Below are positions 12,110 to 24,155 of a DNA stretch of 64,000 nt, piece after piece. A program made the position numbers and the translations under genes. The stretch comes from Castor canadensis. Its lineage: Eukaryota > Chordata > Mammalia > Rodentia > Castoridae. The stretch lies in contig NC_133391.1 in assembly GCF_047511655.1 (NCBI RefSeq), positions 124,194,384 through 124,258,383 of the forward strand, given 5' to 3'. The notes beneath the pieces were generated by a model. That model searched no databases and was not told the DNA's origin. It worked only from the letters and a program-made list of their open reading frames with translations. Position 1 is the stretch's first letter. Every line of letters starts with the position of its first letter.

Positions 12110-12320
12110 GTAGGTAGTCCGCTGACCAAGGGCAGAAGCTCTGGAGCTCAGTTTTGTCTTGTATTCTAGGTCCACTATTTACTGTGTGACCTGGAAAAAT
12201 TATTTAACCTTACTTTATAGAGTTGTTTATAAGGCTTAAATTAGTTAGTACAGAGAACTGCTTAGAAGAGTGTCTGGCATACTATAAGTGTTCATTAAAT
12301 GCTAGCACTTATTATTATAG
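12110..12320 (+). repeat. MIR SINE
   Basis: MIR phrases occur in sense order: 'gctctggagctcag', 'ccactatttactgtgtgacctgg', 'ttatttaacctt', 'agagttgtttataaggcttaaat' and 'gtgtctggcatactataagtgttcattaaatgctag'. Near full length. Confidence 0.8.
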
Positions 12321-12816
12321 GATCTTTATTTTTGTTTAAACTTGGTTTCCCTGTCTGTTCTTTCTTTCAACCGGCAGCACCTTGCTAGGAAGGTAAGGCT
12401 GAGGAGGAAACAGATATCCAGAGGTTCTGTCACTCGCCTATTCAATCAGGTGCCGGACTGAAGCCTGAGAGGCTTGCTTTCTGCATGACCTGTTTACATT
12501 ACCTGCTAGTCTTCAGTTCTTTTTGGTCCGAGGAATTAGAATATTGCTAGTATAAAAAGCAGGCACTCAAGTAACTTAGGCAGAAATGTGTTTTCCTACA
12601 GACCAGTGGTTCTTCCAAATTGATCCACGGACCCTTGCCTATCTATGACAGAGTCTGTGAAACTGAGAAAAGGACAGTGTGGTGAGGTGTCCTGTGGCCT
12701 CATTTATTCAATTCTTAGGGCTGTCCCTGAGCTGAGGTTGTACCTTCCTTTGTTTTTAGCATAGCATGTCTTATCTTTATATAATTATGGTGTTATATAT
12801 ACATAATAGTAATTAT

Positions 12817-12851
12817 ATATTATATAGAATATGTAATATTCTATATAATAT
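12817..12851. repeat. AT-rich perfect hairpin
   Basis: 16-bp perfect arms (12817-12832 and 12836-12851) surround a 3-nt loop, within a longer AT-rich patch at 12775-12860. It could extrude as a cruciform. No function is implied. Confidence 0.8.
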
Positions 12852-12994
12852 GTAATAACCCTATGTTTGGATCCTCAAGGGTTTTTCTGGAAATGTGTTG
12901 TCTACTCATTAGTTCAACAAATACTTATTAAGATATCTGACAAAAATGCTCATTTTCTTGAAGTGAATTCTAGGGTGAGATGGATGCTAAATAA

Positions 12995-13110
12995 TAAATG
13001 ACCTTTCTAAGGTTCAGTTTCATCTGTACATGGACAAAAGTCTTTACTTCATAGGAATGTTTGTAAGGGTTAAATAAGTTAATCAGGAAAAGTGATTAGG
13101 AGTTAGTAGC
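12995..13110 (+). repeat. MIR SINE fragment
   Basis: Contains 'ggttcagtttcatctgtacatgg' followed by 'cataggaatgtttgtaagggttaaataagttaat', the central and 3' parts of MIR in sense order. Confidence 0.65.
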
Positions 13111-13129
13111 ACTACTGACCATAACTGAA

Positions 13130-13640
13130 CAGGCAAATGAGAGTCAGTGTGTGGGGATGGGAAGCAGAGTGGTTGCTGTGGACCTCATTGAGAGGTCTGC
13201 CATTTGAGCAGACTTGGAGGAGCTTAGGGAGTTGACCCTGTGGATGTCTTGGGAAAGAATATTCTAGGCCAGTGCGACGGCTCTGAGATGCACCACACAT
13301 ACCTTATTTGATGAACAATGGGAAGGATAATGTGACTGATGTAGAGGAAGAGTGGGGAGGGTAGTAAGAGAGCAGGTCAGAGACTGAGGGGCAGATGTGG
13401 CAATTACATAGAACTTACTGTACCACTGTAAGGACTTGGGTTTTTATGGGGAATTAACTGAGATTTAAATGGAGAAGGATAACAATGTGAGTTTTGTTTT
13501 AAAAAGTTTCATTGACTTCCATGTTGATAACAGTTTATAGTAAAAGTAAGGAGACTAGCTATGGTGCTAGTCTAGTAGTCTATATGAAAGTTGATGGTCC
13601 CTTTGATTAGGGTGGTAGCAGTGGGAAGAGGTAAATAATG
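13130..13640. repeat. L2 LINE fragment, antisense-looking
   Basis: The stretch follows the well-known L2 pattern: a G-rich 'gggaagcagag' part, 'gagcagacttggaggag', 'ggaagagtggggaggg', then 'acaatgtgagttttgttttaaaaag' and 'ggtggtagcagtgggaagagg'. About 500 bp with gaps. Orientation was not fixed with confidence. Confidence 0.5.
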
Positions 13641-16600
13641 GTAAAATTCTGGATCCATTTTGAAGGTAGAGCCAACAGAATATCATGAAAGACTGAGTGT
13701 GTGAAATAAAGACAGGAATCCAAGTTATTTGGCCTGAGCAGCTGGAAAGACACCATTGCCAAAAAGAGAGATGGGAAAACTGTGAATGAAGACAGACATG
13801 TGTTTGACAGACATGAAATTTCCCTCTGAAATGGACCTATGCCTCATATGATGTCATAGATCACTTTTATAGTTAATTTAAAAAATTGCTTGTTGAATTC
13901 TTTTGTTGCCTGGGAGATAGTACCCATTCTTAATCAGATTATTCATTTATACTAATAATATAAGGTATTAGAACAGAGATAAAATGGTTACATTCCTCTC
14001 ATCCTAGATATTTTCTCCAAAATTGCAAATTAAACAATTTATACATACCACACAAAATAGAAGGAAACCCACAAATTGTAAGTTTACTATAACTGTTGAG
14101 AACTAACCATAGAGCGTATACTTTTTAAAGGAGTCTTATCTGTCTGTGGTGCTATTTATTTCAAGCACATTGTTATTAAAGTGTTTGAATATCACAATAA
14201 ATCTTCAATTAGATTAGACTCATGAAATAAATGAGAAAGTCACTCAAGGGTTTTTTGCTTTCAAAATTATTCTGATTATTAAAAAAGCACCAACATATTG
14301 GCCATGACTACCACATTTGACATGAAGATGAGAAAACTATGATTTTCTAAGAGACCAAGAACACCTTCTTTGTGACTGGTGCTGTGAAAAAAGCCTCCAG
14401 AAGATGTTTTTACTGATTAAGTAACATGAATTAATGTCATGATCTAATCTTAAGGGAGTAATTTCCAGCAGATGTGGAGGAGAGAGACCAGACTCCTGTC
14501 TGCATTTCATTTAGGAGCTAGTTTTTATTTATTTTTTTCTCTTCAGGTAGGATTTCCTACCTCTCTACCCCCAAATATTGTTTAAGTTAAATGAAGAAGT
14601 TGTATATGATCGCTTGTAGAGAATAACTCAAAGGACTATAATTACATTTCTTACCTCTGCTTTTGTTCAGTAAGATTTGGTTGCTTTTTGAATTGGACAT
14701 ATAATTAACTGGGGCAAAGGATGACAAACGGGAAAAATAAATGTGAAGAAAGTGGTTTTGGAAAACATCATCAATGGGGAATCTACAGATACAAACTAGT
14801 CATAAAAACACAGGGCGTAGTCTTTGCTAGAACTTGCAACCTGACTAACTTGTGAAGTAATCACACAGAATAGAAATAGGCATGACGATTGTGACCCTGG
14901 CAAAGGGTTCCAACCTTTGTGCTAGTTATTTTTTGTGCCAATGCAAGAGTTGCTATATAAAGCTCTTAGCCAGAAATGAAATCAAATGGGAAAAAGAACT
15001 AGTGGTATGCTGGAGCTACTTTTAGTGGCTTGAAATCAGTCAAAGTGGTAGGACATACACAGTGGTAATTGGGAAAGAAACCCTGCAAATCAAGGATTTT
15101 CTTCTTCCTTTTTAAAGAATGCATTTATTTATTTACTTAATTAACTTTTAGGAGTTGGTTTACCAGCATACCACTGAAAACATCTCTCCACAGGGATTGA
15201 TGAAACTCTTGGCCCCCATGACAAAGATGTGATCTGTGACTTTGGTGAGGGGGATTTTAGGGAATTGAGTATATTTTCTACAAGCTTCTAACCCCCATCT
15301 TAGTAATATCTGGTATCTCAGAATTCAAATGTCATCAAGTCCTTATTGAAAGGATTTCTCTACAATATGGTTCTTGTATTACTTCTATTCAATAAAAGCT
15401 AAAAGAAGAAAGAACATAAAATGTTCTTGGGACAGGAAAACCTCCTGGTTTCTAGTAAGTAGAAATGGTGCTACCTGATAGACTGTTCAGTCACTGCTAG
15501 AGGGAAAGCAAACCCACTCTTGTTTTGTGAATGACAGTGTTGAAGAATGTAACCCCTCTTAACTTCTCTACTCCCTGACCATACAAATTGCTTATACTGA
15601 TAGCACCCTTAATGGTAACTCACGTCATACCTTCATTTTCTTTCTTGTTATCACCAAGATTAAACAACATGCTTGGGCAATATTCTCCATTTATCTAACC
15701 TTTTCCATACAGGCCACACTGACACTACACAACAGGTTTATGTACCTCACACATCAGATCTTATCAAGAAACTTGTTAGAGACAGTTTGATAAGGATACC
15801 CACCACAGCTCATTGAATGTGTTCTAAAAACAACAGCAGCAAACCACTCATCTCCTCACACTTTTCAATGACCGTGTTTGATGGTGTCCCCATTTTTAGA
15901 TGCAGCAGATGCATTATTGTGTGGCCTCTGAGGATACAGAGGGCTGAGAGCATGTGACGACATGCATTTTTATATTGTACCACTAAAAACACTAGCGAGA
16001 TCTGCATTTACTTAAATTACCTGTTGAGAAAGGAAAAGTTGAGTTACATTTAGCTTTCACCTTACTAACAGTAAGGTGAAAGACTGGCTTGTATAAATGA
16101 GGACCATAGATAATGAACAAGAATTCTTCATTGTCTCAGGATAACATCCCTGGGCAAGACATACGAAAGGAAATAAACCCAAATATAAAATTAAAGTGAA
16201 ATTTAAAGGCTTTAAAAAAATCATATTTTCATATTTTTTGAATGTTAGGCTATTTTGTGTTTGTGATTTGTTTTTTGCAATTCGTTAATTTTGCCCAAAC
16301 ATGTTCCTATGACATGTTCAAAGACTTTACTATGAGCATATTTAATAGAATATTTAACATCTAATTTAAAAAAAAAAAGCTATTGTTGCTATTCTTCAGT
16401 TAAATTCCCTGTGAATTTTATTATCCTGGTTAAATTATTCTGGTAAGATTCTATTCTCTGTGGAACTTCTTATCTTTTCTTGCAGTTAAAGCAGGATGGG
16501 GAACATTTAACTAAACTATGCTTTTAATTTTGTCATTCAATTATCTTTTAAAAACTACAATTATTATTCTGACTTGTGCCCTGGAAGTCGTTGGGGCCTT

Positions 16601-17206
16601 CTGTTCTTGAGCTAATACTGCAGTGGTAAATGTGGCCACATTCAAGGAGAAATGACAGAGGAACATAGGATATTTCAACACAGACAGACTCAGTGGTAAT
16701 ACATTTCATAATAACCAGCAATGATTGAGTTTGGAAACCAAAATTCTGCCTGGTGAGTATCTGAAGTGGAACTGATAATAGCCTTTGTGGTAAGGGGAAA
16801 ATAAGGCATACTGCCAAATGCTGGCTTGTTTTTGGGTGGTTTTGGGTCTGATTACCCTGTATTTGAATTGGTTGGTGTTTCCTCATTGTACTTTTATCAT
16901 ATCCCTCTCCTCTTTGAAACTTTCTTCTTCCTGAGGCATAAAAAGAGTTCTCATTAATACTGGAGGTTCTTCTGTTTTCTCACCTCAGTTTCTCTAGATA
17001 AGATCATAAAGAAAAATGATAAAATATTTCAGGTTTACCAATGTGTAAAGAATGGGACTTGAGTGCCCATCTGTAGCTTCAACACAAGTGAAGACTCCTG
17101 GTTATTTCTTTCTCCTCCCCAGAGGTACCACTGGTTTTATGTTTTTATGCTTTTGCTACATATTCCATATCCATAAACAATATATAATGATGTGTTACAT
17201 GTTTTA
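13641..17206. other. Intergenic stretch, no gene seen
   Basis: About 3.5 kb of AT-rich sequence with no exon-like structure and few recognisable repeats. The one clear structure is a short hairpin at 16054-16082, listed separately. Its low repeat content compared with its surroundings may reflect old, unrecognisable repeats or some constraint. Confidence 0.4.
16054..16082. repeat. Perfect 13-bp hairpin
   Basis: CTTTCACCTTACT pairs exactly with AGTAAGGTGAAAG across a 3-nt loop (arms 16054-16066 and 16070-16082). No T-run follows and no repeat family is recognised. Confidence 0.8.
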
Positions 17207-17536
17207 ACTTTTTTTTTGGCAGTACTGGGGTTTGAACTCAGGATCTTGTGCTTGCTAGGCAAGTGCTCTACCAATTGAGCCATGCCCCAGCCCTTTTTGC
17301 TTTAGTTATTTTTTTAAATATGGTCTCGTGTTTATTCTGAGGGCTGATAAGGCCAGCGATCCTATTTATGCTTCCCTTCTAGCTAGGATGACAGGTACGT
17401 GCCACCATGCCACCTTTTATTAGTTGAGATGGGGTTACACAAACTTTTTGCCGGGGTTGGCTTTGAACGGCAATCCTGCTGATCTCTGCCTCCCAAGTAG
17501 CCAGGATTATTAGTATGAGCCAACATACCTGGCTAC
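17207..17536 (-). repeat. Composite rodent SINE (tRNA-like plus B1-like parts)
   Basis: A minus-strand element with a leading T-run. The 'gcagtactggggtttgaactcaggat', 'gctaggcaagtgctctaccaattgagcc' and 'agccctttttgc' blocks form the tRNA-like part. Two B1-like blocks follow ('ctagctaggatgacaggtacgtgcc' and 'ctctgcctcccaagtagccaggatta'). The arrangement is typical of the composite SINEs repeated throughout this window. Confidence 0.8.
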
Positions 17537-17610
17537 ATGAGTTAAAGTTTTATATAGCTGGTTTCCTGTTTAAGATACACCAATACACAGTTGTTTACTG
17601 ATTTTTACCT

Positions 17611-17651
17611 TTCTATTCTATTCTAGTCTAATCTATTCTATTCTGTTCTAT
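17611..17651 (+). repeat. Degenerate TTCTA pentanucleotide repeat
   Basis: About eight TTCTA-type units, including TCTAG, TCTAA and TCTGT variants. Confidence 0.8.
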
Positions 17652-17879
17652 AGTATGAATATGTAACAACTTATTTATTTATCTACTCTCTGGTTAATGC
17701 TTCAATGTATTGTTAGTACCTACTTGTCTCCTTGAACATTGTGTGAATGTTCAGAGTATAGACCTAGGATTAACATTTTTGGATCACTGGATATATACAT
17801 TTTAATCATTGTTAGACACTGTTAGTCTCCAAAGTAGTGACACCAGCAATAAGGCTGGTCATCAATCTGTTTAACAAAC

Positions 17880-18035
17880 TCTCAGGGTTCAAAGTTCCAG
17901 AGTCAGTAGACTGGAAGGTGGTGCGGTAGTGAGTAGTGAGGCAAGAATTTGCATTTCTGATATGCCCCAAGTGCTATTGCTATGGTATTGTAGCATATGG
18001 GATTCCATTTTGAGACCCAGTGCTCTAGAGAAATT
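17880..18035 (+). repeat. MER5-like hAT fragment
   Basis: Contains 'caagaatttgcatttctgatatg', a hallmark phrase of MER5A/B, followed by 'ccaagtgctattgct' and an end close to 'tgagacccagtgctct'. Confidence 0.6.
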
Positions 18036-18719
18036 CTATTGGATTACATTTTAAAAAAAATTAAATGTTGAAAGAGAGATTTGATGAGATACTGTCTGAA
18101 AAGATGTGGCTGGCAAGGTTTCATTAGGTCACTGAAATTAGTCTGTGGTATAATTTTAGCATTCAGATTCTAGAATATGTTCACTAAATACAGGTAATAT
18201 AAAGACCCAATATAAATGACTGCCATCATAGGTTAAATTCTCAGTGAATTCTACTGGTACCATGGGATCTGCTGTTGCCATGCTGAGAAGTGGCAGGTGG
18301 TGGGCGTCAGGCTGTGATGTGCAGTGAGCTTAGCTGATAGTAGGTAGACTGTTAGACTATCCTGAGGGCATCCATAAAACCCAGACATTGGCCAAGATGG
18401 AGGTGTAAACATTTCTTGAGGTTTCCTCATGATTAAAGCATGAGGCTATTAAGTTACTAGTTTGGCTATTTTAACATATTTATATGCAAAACAAACCCAG
18501 CAATATTTATATTATTTTTATATATTTTATATATCTTTATATATAATTTTATTATATTCCAAAGTCAGTGCCAGGCAGGTTTCCTTCAAATATTCTGTCT
18601 GCAAGAACTTCTCATAAAAAAATCTTGAAAAGGAAGCCTTCACATATTTCAGGGATAAAGGGCACAACAGGCTTGTGTAATCTGCAAATGGTTAACATGT
18701 ACACTGGAAGGAAACTGAT
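18036..18719. other. Region downstream of CWC27; AT-rich tract
   Basis: No gene recognised. A TATAT/TTTTAT-rich low-complexity tract lies at about 18500-18558. This is the space just beyond the presumed CWC27 cleavage site. Confidence 0.45.
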
Positions 18720-18725
18720 TTTATT
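18720..18725 (-). terminator. Candidate CWC27 polyadenylation signal
   Basis: The minus strand reads AATAAA about 235 nt after the CWC27 stop codon and is the first canonical hexamer downstream. Cleavage would fall near 18695-18710. Other signals further downstream could also be used. Confidence 0.45.
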
Positions 18726-18960
18726 TCAGATTTAGAAATATAAAAGTCAATTAGGAAAAAAGCATGTCTCAGTAACCAAAAGCATTTGTTTACATCATCA
18801 TTCCACAACTAAAAAACACGATAATTGTTTTTGAAAACCAGACAACAGGTTCAAAAATACTTTTTACACCCCTAAGTGAAGCTGTTGGGAACGATGGCCA
18901 TCATAAGACCAGTTATTGCAGGCACGTTTCCAGGATGTTCTGATTATCGTGAATCTCATT
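18726..18960 (-). other. CWC27: Presumed CWC27 3' untranslated region
   Basis: This lies between the stop codon and the first AATAAA on the transcribed strand. It contains no recognisable interspersed repeat, in keeping with a short 3' UTR. Its limits are inferred, not shown. Confidence 0.45.
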
Positions 18961-19123
18961 TTATCTTCTTTCTTTTTTCTCTCTCATCAGCTTTTTGCTC
19001 TCTTCCCTTCTTCTTTTATTCACTGGATTCCGAGGGTCATAGATTTCAAATGTGTCTGAGTCTTGCATGCTTGCATCTTTCACTTTTCTGCTTTTATCTT
19101 CAAATTGGAGTACATGTGACATC
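18961..19123 (-). CDS. CWC27: CWC27 terminal coding exon (C-terminus)
   Basis: This exon encodes the C-terminal 53 residues of CWC27, a spliceosome-associated protein with a divergent cyclophilin (PPIase) domain at its N-terminus that acts with CWC22 and EIF4A3 in activated spliceosomes. The minus strand reads through MSHVLQFEDKSRK, SDTFEIYDPRNP and a very basic tail ending MREKKERR and TAA at 18963-18961. I recognise this as the family's conserved C-terminus. The acceptor CTCCTTAG|G lies at 19124-19125. The exon opens with the third base of a split Trp codon, which joins exactly to the TG left by the exon ending at 41808. No frameshift or premature stop is visible. The tail is charged, low in hydrophobics and probably disordered, with a run of basic residues that could act in nuclear localisation. 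Loss of CWC27 function causes a human retinal and skeletal syndrome. Confidence 0.96.
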
Positions 19124-19579
19124 CTAAGGAGGGGGAGAGATGGTTCAATGAATTTTGGCATAAGAACTAAAAGTAGAAATTCCATATTCCACTATCACTG
19201 GATAATGAGCCGTAAGAGTACAGAACACCCAGGGGTTATTGTTTACTGGTCTTATCCTACATGGAAGGCAGCTACTCAGAAAACACTTAAATTTGAAAAA
19301 CATGTCTGGAATTTGTTCTTTTGGTTTGTATTTCTAGTAGTGAAGTTCTTTGCCTTGATCTAAATCACTTGAGGCTCCTCCCTTGGCAGGAGGTTAAGAG
19401 CTCTACCCAGAAGTGCTCCTCAAACTATACTCAGAGAATACTCTATCTGTTTTCTTTGAAGAGAACACCCACTTAACCAGAGGGAGCCACGTAGCAGAAC
19501 AAAACACCTGACAATAAATCAGACCTATCTGATGTTTTTGTTTTGAGTAGTTCAATGGTCAAAACAAAATGTAAAGGTG

Positions 19580-19639
19580 GTGCTCAGGCTGGGGTGTGGA
19601 GCACTTGTTTAGCATGTGCAAGACCCTGGGTCGATCCCA

Positions 19640-19641
<2 letters not shown>
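19580..19641 (+). repeat. tRNA-like SINE head
   Basis: 'gctcaggctggggtgtgg..gcacttgtttagcatgtgcaagaccctgggtcgatccc' is an ID-type SINE head, followed directly by the CA arrays in place of an A tail. Confidence 0.7.
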
Positions 19642-19689
<48 letters not shown>

Positions 19690-19694
19690 AAAAG

Positions 19695-19741
<47 letters not shown>
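19642..19741 (+). repeat. Duplicated (CA)n microsatellite
   Basis: Two CA arrays (19642-19684 and 19697-19741) are each followed by AAATAAAAGTTA. The pattern suggests that a whole SINE-tail unit was duplicated. Confidence 0.95.
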
Positions 19742-19743
<2 letters not shown>

Positions 19744-21171
19744 TAAAAGTTAAAAAGTCAAAGTAATATTTAAATGGTGTTATGCAGGGAGTTTGTGAGC
19801 TAAAATTTATTTTCTCCCACACAAAAGGAAATTAAGCTTTTGGCATAAACTTTTTTCATGGACTAATTTTCTCCTCTTACTGTTGATTACAATAAATCTA
19901 ACCATCCTGCTCTCCTACTAGTCATAAGGTATCAGCATGTGCTTGAATCCTAAGTGGTTATAAGCTGGCTGTCCTTAGCAGCAGGGAAATATGTAAGTGA
20001 TTAGCTGTGCCCCATTACGAGGTGTCAGGAATAAACAGAGAAATCAAAGCAATCAGACTTCAGGGCAGTTGAATGAATTTGGAAAGAGTTTAAAAGATGA
20101 GTTTTATACAAATAAAACTGTTAAGCCTTTTCTATCAATTATTTAAACAAAATTTTTAAATAGGTGTATCTTACATGTACTTTTCTTAATCACAGCAGGT
20201 AAGGCTAAACTGTCTGTAGGGTTAATACTTTGCATATGCCCATTGCAATTTTCAGATGAAACTCAAACTAATTTCTTTCACCCTTTATAAAGCAGAGATT
20301 TGGGCAGTAGGTGCTGGCTGAGATCTGGCCCCTCTTTTTTTCCTGGTAGCACAAATGATGAGTGACATTTATTTGTATGGGAAAACTATGAATATACCCA
20401 ATTTTGAAGAATCCTAAAAAGATTTTGGGAGGGAAATAAAATGTTATGATGTTAGTGATAGTGCCATTTCTAAGGGTTCAGTAGCTGCTGCTCACTAGGG
20501 CTGACAAGTTGAAACACAGGTACTCTCTCCACCCCTTTCTCTTCCAGTCGAGACAGCTTATGCGTACCAGTGATACTTGGATGACTTACGAGTCCAATTT
20601 ACTAAATGAGGCCATTACTATACTTTTTATTAATAATACTTTAGTTGTATCAAATTTCATAACTCATCTCAATACATGAACATGCCATGTCACATGTGAC
20701 AACTGCTGACCTTTTATACTTCTGTTGTCTTAGTAAACACTTCCACTTAGAAAATGCATCATATAACCATTGCATATTTAGATGGCTTTCCCAATCTTCT
20801 TGTGCTTTCAATTTCCTACAGCGTCAAGTTGGTAGCTTCTGAGACTAAAGCAATTTCTAACTCCTAGAGTTTGATTCTTCTACAGCCATGGTAACAACCA
20901 ACCACTGGACCAGTTGGAAACACAATTAAACTGAATATAATCAATTAATAATGACTCCCCTAGGTTTAAATGATCAATGGCAATTCACTTCAGTACATAC
21001 ACCCTGAAAGTCAAGTAAGCACCAACAGCTTCATGGCTTTTGAAAGTTGCCAGTCAGATGGCATATTCACCATGTGACAGGCTTCTGAAAGCTAGCCAAT
21101 TAGCAATAGTAATATTTGAACAAGTGTGCTTCTGAGACTAATATCATCCCCTAAACAATTCCTGACCCTCA

Positions 21172-21322
21172 AAACTCTATGCTTATACTCTCTCTTCAAC
21201 AAAATTAGAGATAAGGGCAAAATAGTTTCTGCTGGGTAGTGAGGGGTAAGGGCGGGGTGGGGAAGAGAAATGACCTAAACATTGTATGCACATATGAATA
21301 AAATAAAAATTAAAAAAAAAAG
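21172..21322 (+). mobile_element. L1 3' end fragment
   Basis: This matches the 3' ends of the longer L1 copies at 34870-35932 and 31583-34058: 'ttatactctctcttcaacaaaattagagataagggc', a G-rich run, then 'atgcacatatgaataaaat' and an A-rich tail. Only about 150 bp remain, so it is strongly 5'-truncated. Confidence 0.85.
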
Positions 21323-22365
21323 ATTTGCAGTCTGCAAATGTCTGCATGGAGAGACTGTGCCTAAAAGCAGAGCTTATTACTACTTAGGTAATACTTCAGT
21401 GTTTTATTTCAGGTATTGAGAGCTGGTCTTTTCTTCATTTCTTCTTACATTCTATATGGTGTTCTTCACAAAGTCCACTCTAGAAATTCTAGGTGTGTTA
21501 CAACTGAAGGGAAACAAGTTCAGAGGAGTGGCAAGACTGTCCTGTTAAAGGTTCATTGCCACAAATTAGAGAAGTCCAGGCCCATGCACTGCATTTCAGT
21601 AAGCTCTTAGCAGCTTCCCAAGGGCTTAGCGGTTTTGTTGATAGCTAAGTCAGTAACAGGAAGTAGCTGGAGTCACATATCCTTTAAAGTAATTCTATTT
21701 AATACTCCTATAGGATATTTACTCTCCCCTTAGGCACCTTAAGCTATTAATACCTATTTTAAAAATGATCCCATTCTTAGCTCCACAATACAGGTGATTT
21801 TTTGTAATATCCATTTCTTATAAAAACTGTCCATATTTAAAAAATGACTTTACCAGACTTTGTCAATTAAAAACATAAAAGGGCACCTTCCTCTTTTCTG
21901 TGCCACGAGATAATCTTGCAGCTATTGGATTTAGTTGGCTTTGGTATAAGAAATGAAATCTAGACACGTGAACAATAGCACAAAGTCTACAAAAAGAAAC
22001 AGATTTTCTTACAAATTTGAAAAAACAGAAAGCTGTAAATTAGAGGAGCTGTCTGTTTCAACTGTTTGTTTCATGCACCACTGCACTAAACAAGTCTAAC
22101 ATTTTGATTAATAACAAACCCAAACCCAGCAGAAAGAAGGGGCTATCGGCTTACAAACTGCTTCAGATTTAATATGTAACACTTAGCATGGCTGGTTGCT
22201 CTGCAATAATATTTAATTTTTAATAGAAATAAAAGCATAATCAAAATGCTTCACCCATGTATCTTTCAACATGCTTTGGTCACTTCATTTTAAAAAGGAA
22301 AACAAAACAGTTATTATGATTTTCATCATAATAAACTCCTGACCTATGTACCTCTATAAATCACA

Positions 22366-22460
22366 GACGACATGAATTGCAAGCATGCCCGCACGTCGCC
22401 GTCTCCTATGAGGATATGCATGCAGACTGACAACACAGACTTGTTCGAGTACAGGACGGG
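22366..22460. other. Isolated CpG cluster in repeat-free intronic DNA
   Basis: Seven CpGs fall within about 95 bp, including CCCGCACGTCGCCGTC, in otherwise AT-rich sequence. No repeat family is recognised. It could be a conserved regulatory element or chance. Confidence 0.35.
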
Positions 22461-22986
22461 TACTTTACATTCTTCTATGTCCCAATAAGAGCAATGAATT
22501 CTTTTGGAATTAATTACACACTAATCTTTTACATGTGAAAATTTCAGAACTTGTTCACTTGAAGGCAAAGACAAAACTTGAATTCTAACTAATAAAAATT
22601 TTTAACATAAGCTCAAATTCTCAAATAATAACATTGACTTTAGTGTGTGACAGGAATATGGAGGCATACTATTTACAGAGCTTGTGTTAGAATTTTTTAT
22701 ATGGGACTGTGCAAAATTATAAACAAAAGTAAACAAGTAATTCTTCCTCACTAAACCCATATCCAGTTTTTAAAGCCCCCACAATATTGTGGGATAGAGG
22801 AATCAATGACCGTATTTAATACCAATGCGGAATGTAAGAGGGTCAGATCCTCAATACACAGTAAGTACCCAGTACAGAACACCAAAATTAGTAGTTCATT
22901 TCCGACTGAAATACATTTAAATTATTTATGCTCGATATAATGTAAACAGCTCTTGTTCAGAGGGAATTGTATCCCACAGCCCTTAT

Positions 22987-23206
22987 CTTTTTTTTTTTTT
23001 TCAGTACTGGGGTTTGAACTCAGGCCTACACTTGCTAGGCAGGTGCTCTATCACTTGAGCCACTCCACCAGCCCTGTTTTGTGATGGGAGTTTTCGGGAA
23101 AGGGTCTTGTGTACTATTTACCTGGGCCAGCCTCAAACTGTGATCCTCCAGATTTCTGCCTCCTGAGTAGCTAGGATTACAGGTGTGAGCCACCAGCACC
23201 CAGCTC
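22987..23206 (-). repeat. Composite rodent SINE
   Basis: T-run, tRNA-like part ('cagtactggggtttgaactcagg', 'ttgctaggcaggtgctctatcacttgagcc'), linker 'ttttgtgatggg', then the B1-like part ending 'ctaggattacaggtgtgagccacc'. Well preserved, so fairly young. Confidence 0.9.
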
Positions 23207-23942
23207 CTTTCTCATTTCTAAGTCATTCAAATTTAAAAACTTTTTTTGGGGAAAGAAACATTTATTTATGATCTTTATTTTAGAATGTTGTAGGTGTTCT
23301 AATTGTTCTACCTCTTTACTGCTTCTTCCTCCTCAAAATCTTTTATAGATTCCAAAATAATCTTGCTTATATATTTCTTTTATAGAATTTCTTTGGTCAG
23401 GAATGACTAGCTATTATATTAGACAGAAATTCTTCAGTCTGATACTTCAAATTGTGTAATAAACTAATAACTTCCTAGCGCACCAACCTCATTTTGTTTC
23501 TGTCATCAACTCTCACTCTTTTGTAATTGCCTGTTTACTGAATTGTGGACAGACTGTCGGTTGTTTGAGACAGTTTGCATCTTGTTTGTAGCAGTGTGCC
23601 TAGGGCCAGGCATGGTGATTTATGATGGGAATGAAGCTTTTAGACATTTTAGTACAGGCCAAACCTATTGCTAGAAGGTTTACTAAGCTAACACTTGACT
23701 TCCTTTTGTGGGTAGAGGCTGACTTTATTTTAATGATAAACTCCCTAAAAGGTCTAGCAGACTGCAGAAAGCTTCAAGTCCATTTTTTCATGACTTCTCA
23801 CAGTTTAGTACACACTGAGAGTTGCTTCTGCACTGCACTCATATCAGTGATTGCAAGTTTTTATTCCTTGATAGACCGCAGTGGGAGAATGCCTCATGTT
23901 CCTTTTCATCTCCTATAGCACCTAATGCAGAACTAACGAGAA

Positions 23943-24155
23943 AAGTTTCTCAAAGTGTAGTTCTTGAACCCTTGCATCAGATGCCAGCTGCATGTTGAAA
24001 TCACCTGAGTAGTATTAAAAACCATTGATGCCAGGCTTCCACCTCCACAGGTACTGATTTAATTGTCCTGGGATGGAGTCCCAGCATCAGTAATTAAAAT
24101 TTTTTCCTTGTTATTTTAAAATGCAAAGTAAAGACCACAGAACTAAAGTTTAAGA
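23943..24155 (+). repeat. MER5A-like hAT-Charlie element
   Basis: 'tttctcaaagtgtagttcttgaaccc' begins and 'agaccacagaactaaagttt' ends the element. Inside are 'tgcatgttgaaatcacctga' and 'ggagtcccagcatcagtaatt'. Nearly full length. Confidence 0.7.

Noticed and set aside
1..18700. Search for ADAMTS6 exons, the neighbour expected from human synteny
   Set aside because: No metalloprotease or thrombospondin-repeat coding text was found on either strand; the gene probably lies outside the window.
19543..19822. Frames encoding His-Thr or Cys-Val repeats
   Set aside because: They are translations of the CA microsatellite.
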